A stretch of 50,515 nucleotides of DNA, taken from a virus. The translations under genes were made by a program, and so were the position numbers. Shown piece after piece: positions 1 through 4,974 of the stretch. Each line of letters opens with the position of its first letter. The first letter of the stretch is position 1. The stretch lies in the IMG/VR virus record IMGVR_UViG_3300010885_035038, positions 1-50,515 of that record. One strand, given 5' to 3'. The notes under the pieces were generated by a model. That model saw only the letters and a list, made by a program, of their open reading frames with translations, was not told the DNA's origin and did not search any database.

Positions 1-30
1 GGGCGCCAAACCCGAAGCCTGCCTTAAATA

Positions 31-97
31 AATGTTTGTGTTGGACGCCCACCACTCCCACCGTCCTGTTCCTAAAAGGAATAGGTGGTGGAGAGAG
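31..97 (+). repeat. Recurring intergenic hairpin element R1
   Basis: First of four related elements (31-97, 683-756, 1546-1614, 3237-3312). Each begins AATGTTTGTGTTGG or a close variant, continues with a C-rich CCCACCACT block, forms a hairpin and ends in GAGAGAG. In this copy CCACCGTC pairs with GGTGGTGG and TTCC with GGAA around a TAAAA loop. The stem sequence differs between copies while pairing is kept by compensating or wobble pairs. The role is unknown; it lies upstream of promoter-like boxes rather than at gene ends. Confidence 0.75.
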
Positions 98-107
98 GTC
101 GCCTTTC

Positions 108-124
108 GTTACACAATTGTTACC
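108..124 (-). promoter_or_regulatory. GTAAC direct-repeat operator-like site (copy a)
   Basis: Read on the minus strand this is GGTAACAATTGTGTAAC, two TAAC half-sites 11 bp apart. It is one of eight such pairs in the first 4 kb. It sits between hairpin R1 and the promoter-like box at 134. Confidence 0.6.
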
Positions 125-133
125 TTCTGGGGC

Positions 134-163
134 TTGCGCTGTCGGCTGGGTATGCACTAAGGT
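134..163 (+). promoter_or_regulatory. Putative promoter for the first gene
   Basis: TTGCGC is followed after 18 bp by TAAGGT, within a block GGCTTG...TAAGGTGG that recurs at 4009-4038. A start codon with a strong Shine-Dalgarno follows at 194. The -10 match is poor, so an activator or a phage-specific factor may be involved. Confidence 0.4.
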
Positions 164-193
164 GGAACCATGATGAGGAGAAGAGGTGAGAAC

Positions 194-352
194 ATGGAAG
201 ATAAAGAGTTTACATTCATTGCCACGGTGCGATTGACTGGGTGGGGTAAGACGGAGCGCGAAGCCAAGGACGCTGCAACTGATGAGTTGCTGGGTGACTT
301 GCTTGACTTCGTAGACATTCGTCTAGCCACATCGGAGGAAGCCGAAGCGTAA
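194..352 (+). CDS. Small acidic phage protein, 52 aa
   Basis: I do not recognise a function. The reading frame is open from 170, but the ATG at 194 follows a purine-rich GAGGAGAAGAGGTGAG block at good spacing, so I take it as the start. The sequence has a short beta-like segment (EFTFIATVRLTGWGKT) followed by a helix rich in Glu, Asp and Ala, the pattern of a small alpha/beta domain. It is the first gene of the left early cluster and is probably expressed from the promoter at 134. Confidence 0.6.
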   Translation: MEDKEFTFIATVRLTGWGKTEREAKDAATDELLGDLLDFVDIRLATSEEAEA

Positions 353-415
353 GAGGTAAGTGAGCCCTGAGCATGGCTAATAACTGCTCACCACTTAAGA
401 CTATTTGGAGGAATT

Positions 416-589
416 ATGTTTTTTGCTTACATCACTATGTTTGGTTACGGTTTTATTCTAGGTGTGTGTGCGTGTTACATCTGGGCTGATAATTACAACA
501 AGCGCCAGGAATTACAGCGCCAGGCTGACCTAGACACTGGCACACCTATCAAGGCACAACTTGACCGCGAGTGGGAGGAGTGGCAGTAG
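416..589 (+). CDS. Small single-pass membrane protein, 57 aa
   Basis: The ATG at 416 is preceded by TTTGGAGGAATT, a clear ribosome-binding site. Residues 2-24 are hydrophobic (FFAYITMFGYGFILGVCACY) and form one transmembrane helix. The remainder is a charged helix (NYNKRQELQRQ) ending in EWEEWQ, probably cytoplasmic. A strong terminator follows 14 bp downstream. Function is unknown; a small membrane protein in an early phage region could act in superinfection exclusion or membrane remodelling, but nothing in the sequence proves this. Confidence 0.7.
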   Translation: MFFAYITMFGYGFILGVCACYIWADNYNKRQELQRQADLDTGTPIKAQLDREWEEWQ

Positions 590-602
590 CCACTTCTCCT
601 TC

Positions 603-651
603 GGGCCCGCCAGTCACCTCCTCATCACGGCTGGCGGGCCCCCCTTTTTTT
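603..651 (+). terminator. Rho-independent terminator
   Basis: GGGCCCGCCAG (603-613) pairs perfectly with CTGGCGGGCCC (631-641), followed by CCC and seven T. It closes the 194-589 transcription unit. Confidence 0.9.
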
Positions 652-682
652 AGGGCGCCCAGCAAAGCTGCCCGAAGGCCCT

Positions 683-756
683 AATTTGTTTGTGTTGGCG
701 CCCACCACTACCCACCGCCTTTCCACTCGTACCTCGTGGAATAGGTGGTGGAGAGA
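683..756 (+). repeat. Recurring intergenic hairpin element R2
   Basis: Second copy. CCACCGCC pairs with GGTGGTGG and TTCCAC pairs with GTGGAA around a TCGTACCTC loop, with a TA bulge shared by all copies. The opposite strand of the C-rich block reads GGTGGGTAGTGGTGGG, which could also form a two-tier G-quadruplex. Confidence 0.75.
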
Positions 757-762
757 AATTTT

Positions 763-781
763 GTAACGATTAGGTAACGAT
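763..781 (+). promoter_or_regulatory. GTAAC direct-repeat operator-like site (copy b)
   Basis: GTAACGATTAGGTAACGAT has two GTAAC half-sites exactly 11 bp apart. It starts 7 bp after hairpin R2, the same order as at R1 and R3. Confidence 0.65.
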
Positions 782-869
782 ACCCGAAATTGGTATGCAG
801 GGGTCCTGCACATGCATTAGGGTGGTACTTGTACCTGCAACTGGGCAGGCGCAAGAGAGGGAGAATACA

Positions 870-1091
870 GTGAAGACACTGACGGAGATACGCGACGCTA
901 TCGTTGCACATTTCGGTAATAGTGCCATGTACTCTGAGAATGAGGCATGGCTAGACGGGCAAGTCAAGGGACTAATTTTGTGGCGCGTGTTTGCCATGAA
1001 GCCTGAAGGCACTGTCACGGAGTACTACAATTTTGTATCTACCCTAGGAGTCGCGGAGGCTTACCTAGGCGCCATGAAGAGGAGCAACTAA
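870..1091 (+). CDS. Phage protein of unknown function, 73 aa
   Basis: The frame is open from 795, but the first codons overlap the promoter-like region. The GTG at 870 follows GAGAGGGAGAA, so I take it as the start. The protein has an N-terminal amphipathic helix (LTEIRDAIVAHF) and a mixed alpha/beta remainder with aromatic residues (ILWRVFAMKP). No known motif is visible. Its stop codon overlaps the ATG of the next gene, which implies translational coupling. Confidence 0.6.
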   Translation: MKTLTEIRDAIVAHFGNSAMYSENEAWLDGQVKGLILWRVFAMKPEGTVTEYYNFVSTLGVAEAYLGAMKRSN

Positions 1092-1372
1092 TGAACAACG
1101 ACGTATTCACTAATCTTATGCCCACACTAGAGAGTCCTGCCATGCGTGAGGCTGTCACGGAATCTATGAACGGGGAGGTAACTTATTGGGGCAAGTTCCT
1201 GTTCGTCGTGTCTAGCAATAATGGCATGGACGCTATCGTTATCCGCCTGACGTACACGCCATACGGAACCGACTATGACGTGAACCTTGAAGTCGTGAAA
1301 ATTTTCAAGGGTGAAACGGCGCACACGGACGCGCAACGCATGGCAATTGACTTAGAAGTTGGGAGGTGGTGA
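1091..1372 (+). CDS. Phage protein of unknown function, 93 aa
   Basis: It starts at the ATG that overlaps the previous stop (TAATG) and is followed almost at once by a 31-residue zinc-binding gene. The middle is a run of beta-like segments (KFLFVVSS, MDAIVIRLTY, YDVNLEVVKIF). No recognised family. It probably forms one three-gene operon with its neighbours, ending at the terminator at 1477. Confidence 0.65.
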   Translation: MNNDVFTNLMPTLESPAMREAVTESMNGEVTYWGKFLFVVSSNNGMDAIVIRLTYTPYGTDYDVNLEVVKIFKGETAHTDAQRMAIDLEVGRW

Positions 1373-1374
1373 CC

Positions 1375-1470
1375 ATGGTGGCATGCATTGAATGTGGGCG
1401 AAAGTTCGACCTATTGGACGATACGGACGCGCAGGAGTGGTCTTACGGGCACGACTGCGAGGCCCAGTAA
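1375..1470 (+). CDS. Zinc-binding microprotein, 31 aa
   Basis: The ATG at 1375 lies 2 bp after the previous stop and is preceded by GGGAGGTGGTGACC, a strong ribosome-binding site. The peptide has C4, C7, H26 and C28, a CxxC ... HxC arrangement that could hold one zinc ion. At 31 residues it is below the size cut-off of most gene callers. It is one of several miniature zinc-ribbon genes in this phage. Its position before a terminator and the tight spacing support a real gene. Confidence 0.6.
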   Translation: MVACIECGRKFDLLDDTDAQEWSYGHDCEAQ

Positions 1471-1476
1471 GTCAGG

Positions 1477-1508
1477 AACCCCTGAGCCACACGGCTCGGG
1501 GGTTTCTT
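1477..1508 (+). terminator. Rho-independent terminator
   Basis: AACCCCTGAGCC pairs with GGCTCGGGGGTT around an ACAC loop, followed by a T-rich tail (TTTCTTC). It ends the 870-1470 unit. Confidence 0.85.
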
Positions 1509-1545
1509 CATGCCCTGAGTTCCGCGGGCCCCGCGCCCCAGCCAC

Positions 1546-1614
1546 AATGTTTGTGTTGGCAGCCCACCACTCCCACCTGCCTTCCACTACGTGGAATAGG
1601 TAGGTAGAGAGAGA
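1546..1614 (+). repeat. Recurring intergenic hairpin element R3
   Basis: Third copy. TTCCAC pairs with GTGGAA around a three-base loop, extended by ACCTGCC with GGTAGGT across the usual TA bulge. Both arms changed relative to R1 and R2 while pairing is kept. The GTAAC pair follows immediately. Confidence 0.75.
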
Positions 1615-1632
1615 TAACGATTTGGTAACAAT
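1614..1632 (+). promoter_or_regulatory. GTAAC direct-repeat operator-like site (copy c)
   Basis: ATAACGATTTGGTAACAAT has two TAAC half-sites 11 bp apart. Exactly 16 bp separate the last C from the TTGACG box at 1646. Confidence 0.65.
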
Positions 1633-1645
1633 TTGGTGCTGGGGC

Positions 1646-1675
1646 TTGACGCGGCGTCGATTGTGTGCATGGCGC
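1646..1675 (+). promoter_or_regulatory. Putative promoter
   Basis: TTGACG is a good -35 box. Downstream is GTGTGCATGGCGC, with ATGGCG 17 bp after the -35. The -10 is weak, as in the sister promoters at 3352 and 3754, which share the TGTGC block, so activation through the upstream repeat pair is plausible. Confidence 0.4.
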
Positions 1676-1678
1676 ATT

Positions 1679-1697
1679 GTAACGATTGTGTAACTAT
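1679..1697 (+). promoter_or_regulatory. GTAAC direct-repeat operator-like site (copy d)
   Basis: GTAACGATTGTGTAACTAT has two GTAAC half-sites 11 bp apart. Sixteen bp separate it from TTGACA at 1711, the same spacing as copies c, f and g. Confidence 0.65.
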
Positions 1698-1710
1698 GTG
1701 GCTGTGGCTA

Positions 1711-1739
1711 TTGACAGATAGCAAAGAGTATGCTCCGCC
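1711..1739 (+). promoter_or_regulatory. Putative promoter ahead of a structured segment
   Basis: TTGACA is a consensus -35 box. The expected -10 position holds TCCGCC, which is poor; TATGCT occurs 12 bp after the -35, which is short. It would transcribe the structured stretch 1741-1820. Confidence 0.35.
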
Positions 1740-1740
1740 T

Positions 1741-1820
1741 CTCAGAGCCACGGAGAGACGAGAGACCCCCATCTGGTAGTAATCACCCCAGCCCACCTCT
1801 GAACGGGGCTCTGTGGAGTT
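1741..1820 (+). ncRNA. Candidate small structured RNA
   Basis: CAGAGCC (1743-1749) pairs perfectly with GGCTCTG (1807-1813), closing a loop that contains further complementary stretches. The segment sits between a TTGACA box at 1711 and another operator pair at 1822 and has no open reading frame with a ribosome-binding site. I see no obvious T-run terminator, so its 3' end is uncertain and the call is tentative. Confidence 0.3.
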
Positions 1821-1821
1821 T

Positions 1822-1840
1822 GTAACGATAAGGTAACAAT
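1822..1840 (+). promoter_or_regulatory. GTAAC direct-repeat operator-like site (copy e)
   Basis: GTAACGATAAGGTAACAAT has half-sites 11 bp apart. It lies 26 bp before the TTGTGC box at 1864, about one helical turn more than the 16 bp seen at copies c, d, f and g. Confidence 0.65.
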
Positions 1841-1863
1841 AGCCCGTAATAGCCTCTTTGGGC

Positions 1864-1897
1864 TTGTGCTTGTCACTGGTCACGGGCAAGATAGGAC
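1864..1897 (+). promoter_or_regulatory. Putative promoter for the 1936-3119 unit
   Basis: TTGTGC is followed at once by TTGTCA; TAGGAC lies 16 bp after the second. The block begins GGGCTTG, as at 132 and 4007. A gene with a clear ribosome-binding site starts 39 bp downstream. Confidence 0.4.
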
Positions 1898-1935
1898 TAT
1901 GGCAAAGTGCCACAAGGTCAAGAGAGGAACACGAC

Positions 1936-2466
1936 ATGACCGAGCAAGAACTGCAAGACCTGCCCGTGGGGCAGTTAGTTACAAAGTGCCTAGAACAGCA
2001 GGCACTGGCGGACACTATGACTGAAGCGGTGCACGACTTGAAGCGTGAGCGTTGCGAGTTTCGGGACGACGTATTCAAGGCGATTAAGGCATCACTGACT
2101 CGCGCTATCAACGACGACGTACTGGAGCAGGAAGAAGCCGAGGGTATCTTCGACATGTTCGCTACGCGCTTGAACGTTGAGGACAAGTGGCAGAACCCAT
2201 TCGCTAAGAAGTGGACAGTGACCGTGCGCTACCTAGACAACAAGGTGCTCGTGGTGACTAACATCATCGCGGACGATGCGGACGACGCTATCGCCGAGGT
2301 AGAGGGCAACATTACCGTGGAAGACCTGACCATGACATGCAAGTTGTCATACACGGGCGACTTCGACGAGGACGACACGGAGGAACTGGAGCACGAAAGC
2401 CCAGACTGGGACGTGCTGGACGACGTGAAATTCACGGCTGAACTCGCGGAACTTGCTGAGGCGTAA
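1936..2466 (+). CDS. Acidic phage protein of unknown function, 176 aa
   Basis: The start is the ATG at 1936, preceded by AAGAGAGGAACACGAC; the frame is open from 1858 but that part covers the promoter. The N-terminal half is helical and charged. A beta-rich middle follows (WTVTVRYLDNKVLVVTNIIA), and the C-terminus is strongly acidic (FDEDDTEELEHESPDWDVLDD). Such acidic tails occur in small phage proteins that mimic DNA or bind basic host proteins, but no family is recognisable and that role is conjecture. Confidence 0.65.
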   Translation: MTEQELQDLPVGQLVTKCLEQQALADTMTEAVHDLKRERCEFRDDVFKAIKASLTRAINDDVLEQEEAEGIFDMFATRLNVEDKWQNPFAKKWTVTVRYLDNKVLVVTNIIADDADDAIAEVEGNITVEDLTMTCKLSYTGDFDEDDTEELEHESPDWDVLDDVKFTAELAELAEA

Positions 2467-2537
2467 TCTCCTCTCCGCCCAGCCGACCTGAACATGTCGT
2501 GAAACTGTTCACCATTCACCTATCAGAGGAGCAACAC

Positions 2538-2843
2538 ATGAAGACCAAGACCAAGGACATCTGGGAGTTTCTAGAACTGCCAGCCCGTAACGCTGAAGAC
2601 GTCAAGGCACTCTTTGAGTGGAGCCTGAACTGCCAGCAGGACAAGCCCAACGTGTGGACACTGTTCCTGCACACTATCGGCTACGCACAAGAGCGCTGGG
2701 GCGACAATAGGGCCCTGAACATGGACGAGTTGGCGCTCGGATACGTTGAGCAGGACTACCTCGCGGACGCGTTGAAAGAATACAGCGGAGCGCCACGCGA
2801 CGTTGAAGACTGGCTAGACGAACTACACACCAAGGAGGGCTGA
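2538..2843 (+). CDS. Phage protein of unknown function, 101 aa
   Basis: The ATG at 2538 follows CAGAGGAGCAACAC, so the in-frame ATG at 2499 is probably not used. The protein is helical and acidic (DIWEFLELPARNAEDVKALF ...) with several Trp and Asp residues. No motif is recognisable. It lies in one operon with the zinc-ribbon gene 4 bp downstream. Confidence 0.65.
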   Translation: MKTKTKDIWEFLELPARNAEDVKALFEWSLNCQQDKPNVWTLFLHTIGYAQERWGDNRALNMDELALGYVEQDYLADALKEYSGAPRDVEDWLDELHTKEG

Positions 2844-2846
2844 GAC

Positions 2847-3119
2847 ATGCTAGAGGGAACAATAGGCGCGTACAAGGGCACGGAATGCGCACACAAGAAC
2901 TGCTACGCGTCCGTGCTGGCGCCAGAAGTCATAGAGAACTGGCTGTGCCCGTCACACCGAGCCTGTCCACGTTGCGGAAGTGCCGTTATGGACTTCCCAG
3001 CACTTTCACGCACCGACAACAAGACCAAAATCTGCTCACCCTGCGGACAGATTGAGGGCATAGAAGACCTCGTGACAGGGCAACCTCTCCCCCAGTGGCT
3101 CTGGCAGGTGAACGACTAG
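2847..3119 (+). CDS. Zinc-ribbon phage protein, 90 aa
   Basis: Residues 14-19 contain CAHKNC, followed by CPSH and then CPRCG and CSPCG, giving a two-part zinc-binding protein. The stretch FPALSRTDNKTKIC between the last two CxxC pairs resembles a sequence common in small actinophage proteins of unknown role. It is the last gene before a strong terminator. Zinc ribbons of this size usually mediate protein-protein or nucleic-acid contacts; the partner cannot be read from the sequence. Confidence 0.75.
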   Translation: MLEGTIGAYKGTECAHKNCYASVLAPEVIENWLCPSHRACPRCGSAVMDFPALSRTDNKTKICSPCGQIEGIEDLVTGQPLPQWLWQVND

Positions 3120-3137
3120 CCAACCAAGCCCCAAAAG

Positions 3138-3168
3138 CCCTCCAGCCTCACGGCTGGGGGGTTTTTTT
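3138..3168 (+). terminator. Rho-independent terminator
   Basis: CCCTCCAGCC pairs with GGCTGGGGGG around a TCAC loop, followed by seven T. It ends the 1936-3119 unit. Confidence 0.9.
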
Positions 3169-3236
3169 ATGCCCAAAATCAGGCAGCCGAGCCCCCACCA
3201 GCCCACACAGCGCCCAGACGCGCCCACGGCGCACCA

Positions 3237-3312
3237 AAATGTTTGTGTTGGAAGCGCCCACCACTACCCTCCGCTTTCCACTTCGTGGAATATGTGGAGT
3301 GGAGAGAGAGAT
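3237..3312 (+). repeat. Recurring intergenic hairpin element R4
   Basis: Fourth and most divergent copy. TTCCAC pairs with GTGGAA, and the outer stem is CTCCGC with GTGGAG instead of CCACC with GGTGG. No GTAAC pair follows this copy; a TTGACT box appears 40 bp downstream. Confidence 0.7.
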
Positions 3313-3351
3313 TGTGGGTGCCGTGCGAGCCGAACTGGCACCGATTGCCTA

Positions 3352-3380
3352 TTGACTTTGAGCCGAAAGTGTGCTATGGG
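3352..3380 (+). promoter_or_regulatory. Putative promoter into non-coding DNA
   Basis: TTGACT, 17 bp, TATGGG, with TGTGC just upstream of the -10, as at 1646. No protein gene lies downstream for about 700 bp. Confidence 0.45.
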
Positions 3381-3402
3381 GCTTCGTCAAGCCAAAACGG
3401 CT

Positions 3403-3436
3403 GAGAGAGCGAAGAGAGCGAGAGAGCGAAGAGAGC
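3403..3436 (+). repeat. Exact 17-bp purine-rich tandem duplication
   Basis: GAGAGAGCGAAGAGAGC occurs twice head to tail. The strand is nearly pure purine, so it could form a triplex or act as an unwinding or protein-binding tract. Confidence 0.85.
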
Positions 3437-3441
3437 CCGAT

Positions 3442-3470
3442 TTGACAAAAAGGCTACTGGCTAGTATGCG
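3442..3470 (+). promoter_or_regulatory. Putative promoter into non-coding DNA
   Basis: TTGACA, 17 bp, TATGCG: a perfect -35 at ideal spacing. It starts 5 bp after the purine tandem repeat. No gene follows directly. Confidence 0.45.
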
Positions 3471-3521
3471 CCAGAGGCTAACTGGGCGTACCAGCAGATG
3501 AGGGCTGTGTCGGCTGGTAGA

Positions 3522-3556
3522 CCTATGTGATACCTGCCTCCCTATGTGATACCTGC
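3522..3556 (+). repeat. 16-bp direct repeat, 19-bp period
   Basis: CCTATGTGATACCTGC occurs at 3522-3537 and 3541-3556. A related TGTGATAC is found at 3681-3688. The arrangement resembles iterons or a transcription factor site. Confidence 0.8.
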
Positions 3557-3630
3557 TAGTGGACGCTGTGATGTAACTATGACCATAGATAGCCCCCATT
3601 GAGAGCCCCCACGAACTATGAGCATAAAGA

Positions 3631-3648
3631 TAACGATTGCATAACTAT
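3631..3648 (+). promoter_or_regulatory. TAAC direct-repeat operator-like site (copy f)
   Basis: TAACGATTGCATAACTAT has half-sites 11 bp apart. Sixteen bp further lies TTGCTC at 3662, a weak -35, with GATACA about 16 bp beyond it. Confidence 0.55.
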
Positions 3649-3703
3649 CCTCTCTCCCCTATTGCTCTCTCTATGTGTTGTGTGATACAGGCAAATGAGC
3701 CAG

Positions 3704-3740
3704 CCCGAAAAATCCTTCTAGGTAACAGTTTGATAACAAT
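3704..3740 (+). promoter_or_regulatory. Repeated CCCGAAAAA block plus operator pair (copy g)
   Basis: CCCGAAAAATCCTTCTAG (3704-3721) recurs with one mismatch at 3949-3966. Here it abuts GTAACAGTTTGATAACAAT, a TAAC pair with an 11-bp period. Sixteen bp later comes TTGACA. Confidence 0.6.
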
Positions 3741-3753
3741 GCCCTAGACGGTA

Positions 3754-3782
3754 TTGACACCAGCCCCAAAACGTGCATTGAG
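3754..3782 (+). promoter_or_regulatory. Putative promoter
   Basis: TTGACA with CGTGCATTGAG downstream; ATTGAG lies 17 bp after the -35. The weak -10 and the preceding TAAC pair match the 1646 promoter. Confidence 0.4.
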
Positions 3783-3948
3783 CCCAAAACAGCCCAAAAC
3801 CCCATTATCACGGCTCCAGACTATGTGTCAAATCTTGCCATACAGGCACGTTCAGGTCATAGGTGGTGTGATTGTATGCAAAACGGGTCTACGTGGCTCT
3901 ACGGGGCTCCTAGGGCTCTCTATGGGTGAACAGGGCAAAATGGGCTAA

Positions 3949-3988
3949 CCCGAAAAACCCTTCTAGCATGGCGTTATCTAATTGTTAC
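3949..3988 (-). promoter_or_regulatory. Second CCCGAAAAA block plus inverted operator pair (copy h)
   Basis: The plus strand has CCCGAAAAACCCTTCTAG at 3949-3966. At 3973-3988 the minus strand reads GTAACAATTAGATAAC, the operator pair in reverse orientation. Confidence 0.55.
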
Positions 3989-4008
3989 AAAATAAGTGCC
4001 CAATCGGC

Positions 4009-4038
4009 TTGTTCTCTGTCAGCGCTTGTGCGTAAGGT
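4009..4038 (+). promoter_or_regulatory. Putative promoter for the main left-arm operon
   Basis: TTGTTC, 18 bp, TAAGGT, inside a GGCTTG...TAAGGTGG block shared with 132-165. It lies 42 bp ahead of the first gene of a long, gap-free operon (4080 to about 10073). Confidence 0.45.
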
Positions 4039-4079
4039 GGAGGCATGGCAACAACGCCAGACCCCGAGAGGAGCACAGC

Positions 4080-4280
4080 ATGAACAGCACTGTTCAGGTT
4101 GGCGATACCGTGCAAGTCACATCAGGCAGTAAGCGCAACGCAACTGGTGTAGTGACTTTCATTGGTGAAACACACACGAGCAAATGGTCAGTGGCACATG
4201 TCCGCTGTCTATGTGGTGACACATTCACCACTGGTCTATCAGTAATCAAGGTAATCACGAAAGGCGAGGACAATGGGTAA
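4080..4280 (+). CDS. Small SH3/KOW-like protein, 66 aa
   Basis: The ATG at 4080 follows GAGAGGAGCACAGC. The sequence VQVGDTVQVTSGSKRNATGV followed by VTFIGE has the hydrophobic and glycine spacing of a KOW or SH3-like beta barrel, the kind found in transcription elongation and ribosomal proteins. A single CxC pair (CLC) lies near residue 45. It opens the large left operon and overlaps the next gene by 8 bp. The fold is inferred from pattern only. Confidence 0.6.
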   Translation: MNSTVQVGDTVQVTSGSKRNATGVVTFIGETHTSKWSVAHVRCLCGDTFTTGLSVIKVITKGEDNG

Positions 4281-4425
4281 GCGGATTGTCAAGTGGAAAG
4301 ACCCATACGAGTACCTAGACGTATGCGACAAATGCGACGATAAGAAGTGGGTTCGCGTATTGGGTGACGGGGAAAGTCAAGTTTGTTGGAAATGCGATAC
4401 AGAACGAGGTAATGATGATGAGTAA
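4273..4425 (+). CDS. Zinc-ribbon microprotein, 50 aa
   Basis: This short gene overlaps its upstream neighbour by 8 bp; AAGGCGAGGACA provides the ribosome-binding site. C18, C21, C38 and C41 form two CxxC knuckles (VCDKCDD and VCWKCDT) separated by 16 residues, a complete minimal zinc ribbon. The tail is acidic. It also overlaps the start of the next gene. Confidence 0.7.
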   Translation: MGKRIVKWKDPYEYLDVCDKCDDKKWVRVLGDGESQVCWKCDTERGNDDE

Positions 4426-4675
4426 TCACCCAGATGAATGGTACGAAATCCAAACCGTGGACGGGGAGGTAGAGGACATTCGTGACTACCTGTCCCTATC
4501 ACGTCCAGAGGCTGAACCTACCGCTTGGTACGTTCAGTACGAGGGTGTGGAGTCAGATAGTGAACTAACCGTGTACGGAGACGTGACACGTCAAGAAGCC
4601 ATTGACACTGCGACCAGAGCAATCAAGCGTGAAGGCAGACTGCCTCACGGTATCTACAGGAGGAGGGCCCAGTAA
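4415..4675 (+). CDS. Phage protein of unknown function, 86 aa
   Basis: Three in-frame ATGs stand in a row (4412, 4415, 4418) after CGAGG; the second or third has workable spacing. The protein is acidic, then beta-rich with a Trp/Tyr cluster (AWYVQYEGVESDSELTVYGD) and a basic C-terminal helix. No family is recognisable. Its stop overlaps the next start. Confidence 0.6.
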   Translation: MMSNHPDEWYEIQTVDGEVEDIRDYLSLSRPEAEPTAWYVQYEGVESDSELTVYGDVTRQEAIDTATRAIKREGRLPHGIYRRRAQ

Positions 4676-4974
4676 TGACTGAGACCAAAATGCTCACAGC
4701 AGTGAGTTACTACGAGGTGCTCGTGCCAGACGGCTACAGCACTATCCACGCCTACAATCAGGGCAATTACACATTCATTGAAAGTGAACTCGTCGCTAGC
4801 GACTCTCAAGGGCTCACTATCTACGCCGTGGTAACACGTGATGACTACAATCAGGGTGAATACGCTGTGCCAGCCCTATTCTTCAGCAAGGTTGAGGCTC
4901 AGGCATACGCCGACAGCCTGACTCCCGACTACGAGGACGGTATGTTCATCGTCGCGGAAATGCTGGTGAACTAA
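4675..4974 (+). CDS. Phage protein of unknown function, 99 aa
   Basis: It begins at a TAATG overlap with the previous gene, with AGGAGGAGGG just upstream, one of the strongest ribosome-binding sites in the operon. The protein is acidic and aromatic, alternating short beta-like and helical segments. No motif is identified. Confidence 0.65.
   Translation: MTETKMLTAVSYYEVLVPDGYSTIHAYNQGNYTFIESELVASDSQGLTIYAVVTRDDYNQGEYAVPALFFSKVEAQAYADSLTPDYEDGMFIVAEMLVN

Larger units (their letters stand above)
590..869 (+). other. Non-coding interval between early units
   Basis: No convincing gene here. It holds the terminator at 603, hairpin R2 at 683, a GTAAC pair at 763 and a weak promoter-like block around 790-823 (TTGGTA ... 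TTAGGGTGG). A GTG start with GAGAGGGAG follows at 870. Confidence 0.6.
1471..1935 (+). other. Non-coding regulatory interval
   Basis: About 465 bp without a plausible plus-strand gene. Reading frames across it, including a long minus-strand one, run through the repeats and lack ribosome-binding sites. It holds a terminator, hairpin R3, three GTAAC pairs, three promoter-like boxes and a structured segment at 1741-1820 that could be a small RNA. Confidence 0.6.
3120..4079 (+). other. 960-bp non-coding hub with repeats and promoters
   Basis: No credible gene. Short open frames lack ribosome-binding sites and run through repeats. The interval holds a terminator, hairpin R4, an exact 17-bp purine-rich tandem duplication, a 16-bp direct repeat with 19-bp period, three GTAAC pairs, a repeated CCCGAAAAA..CTTCTAG block and at least four promoter-like boxes. 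It could be a control region, a cluster of small RNA genes or a replication origin; sequence alone does not decide. Confidence 0.6.

Noticed and set aside
1-30. Physical genome end at position 1
   Set aside because: The first bases (GGGCGCC...CCCGAAG) resemble the sequence upstream of repeat R2, so the window probably begins within a repeated cassette. Whether it is a terminal repeat cannot be read here.
31-97. Hairpin R1 as a terminator
   Set aside because: No T-run follows the stem, and real terminators precede copies R2-R4.
1587-2186. 199-residue minus-strand reading frame
   Set aside because: Shadow of the plus-strand gene at 1936 and of the repeat cassette; serine-rich mistranslation pattern, no start signal.
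31-3312. CRISPR array
   Set aside because: The four hairpin elements are hundreds of bases apart and variable, with no regular spacers.
3754-3948. 64-residue plus-strand reading frame in the non-coding hub
   Set aside because: No ribosome-binding site, low-complexity basic composition, overlaps promoter-like and repeat elements.
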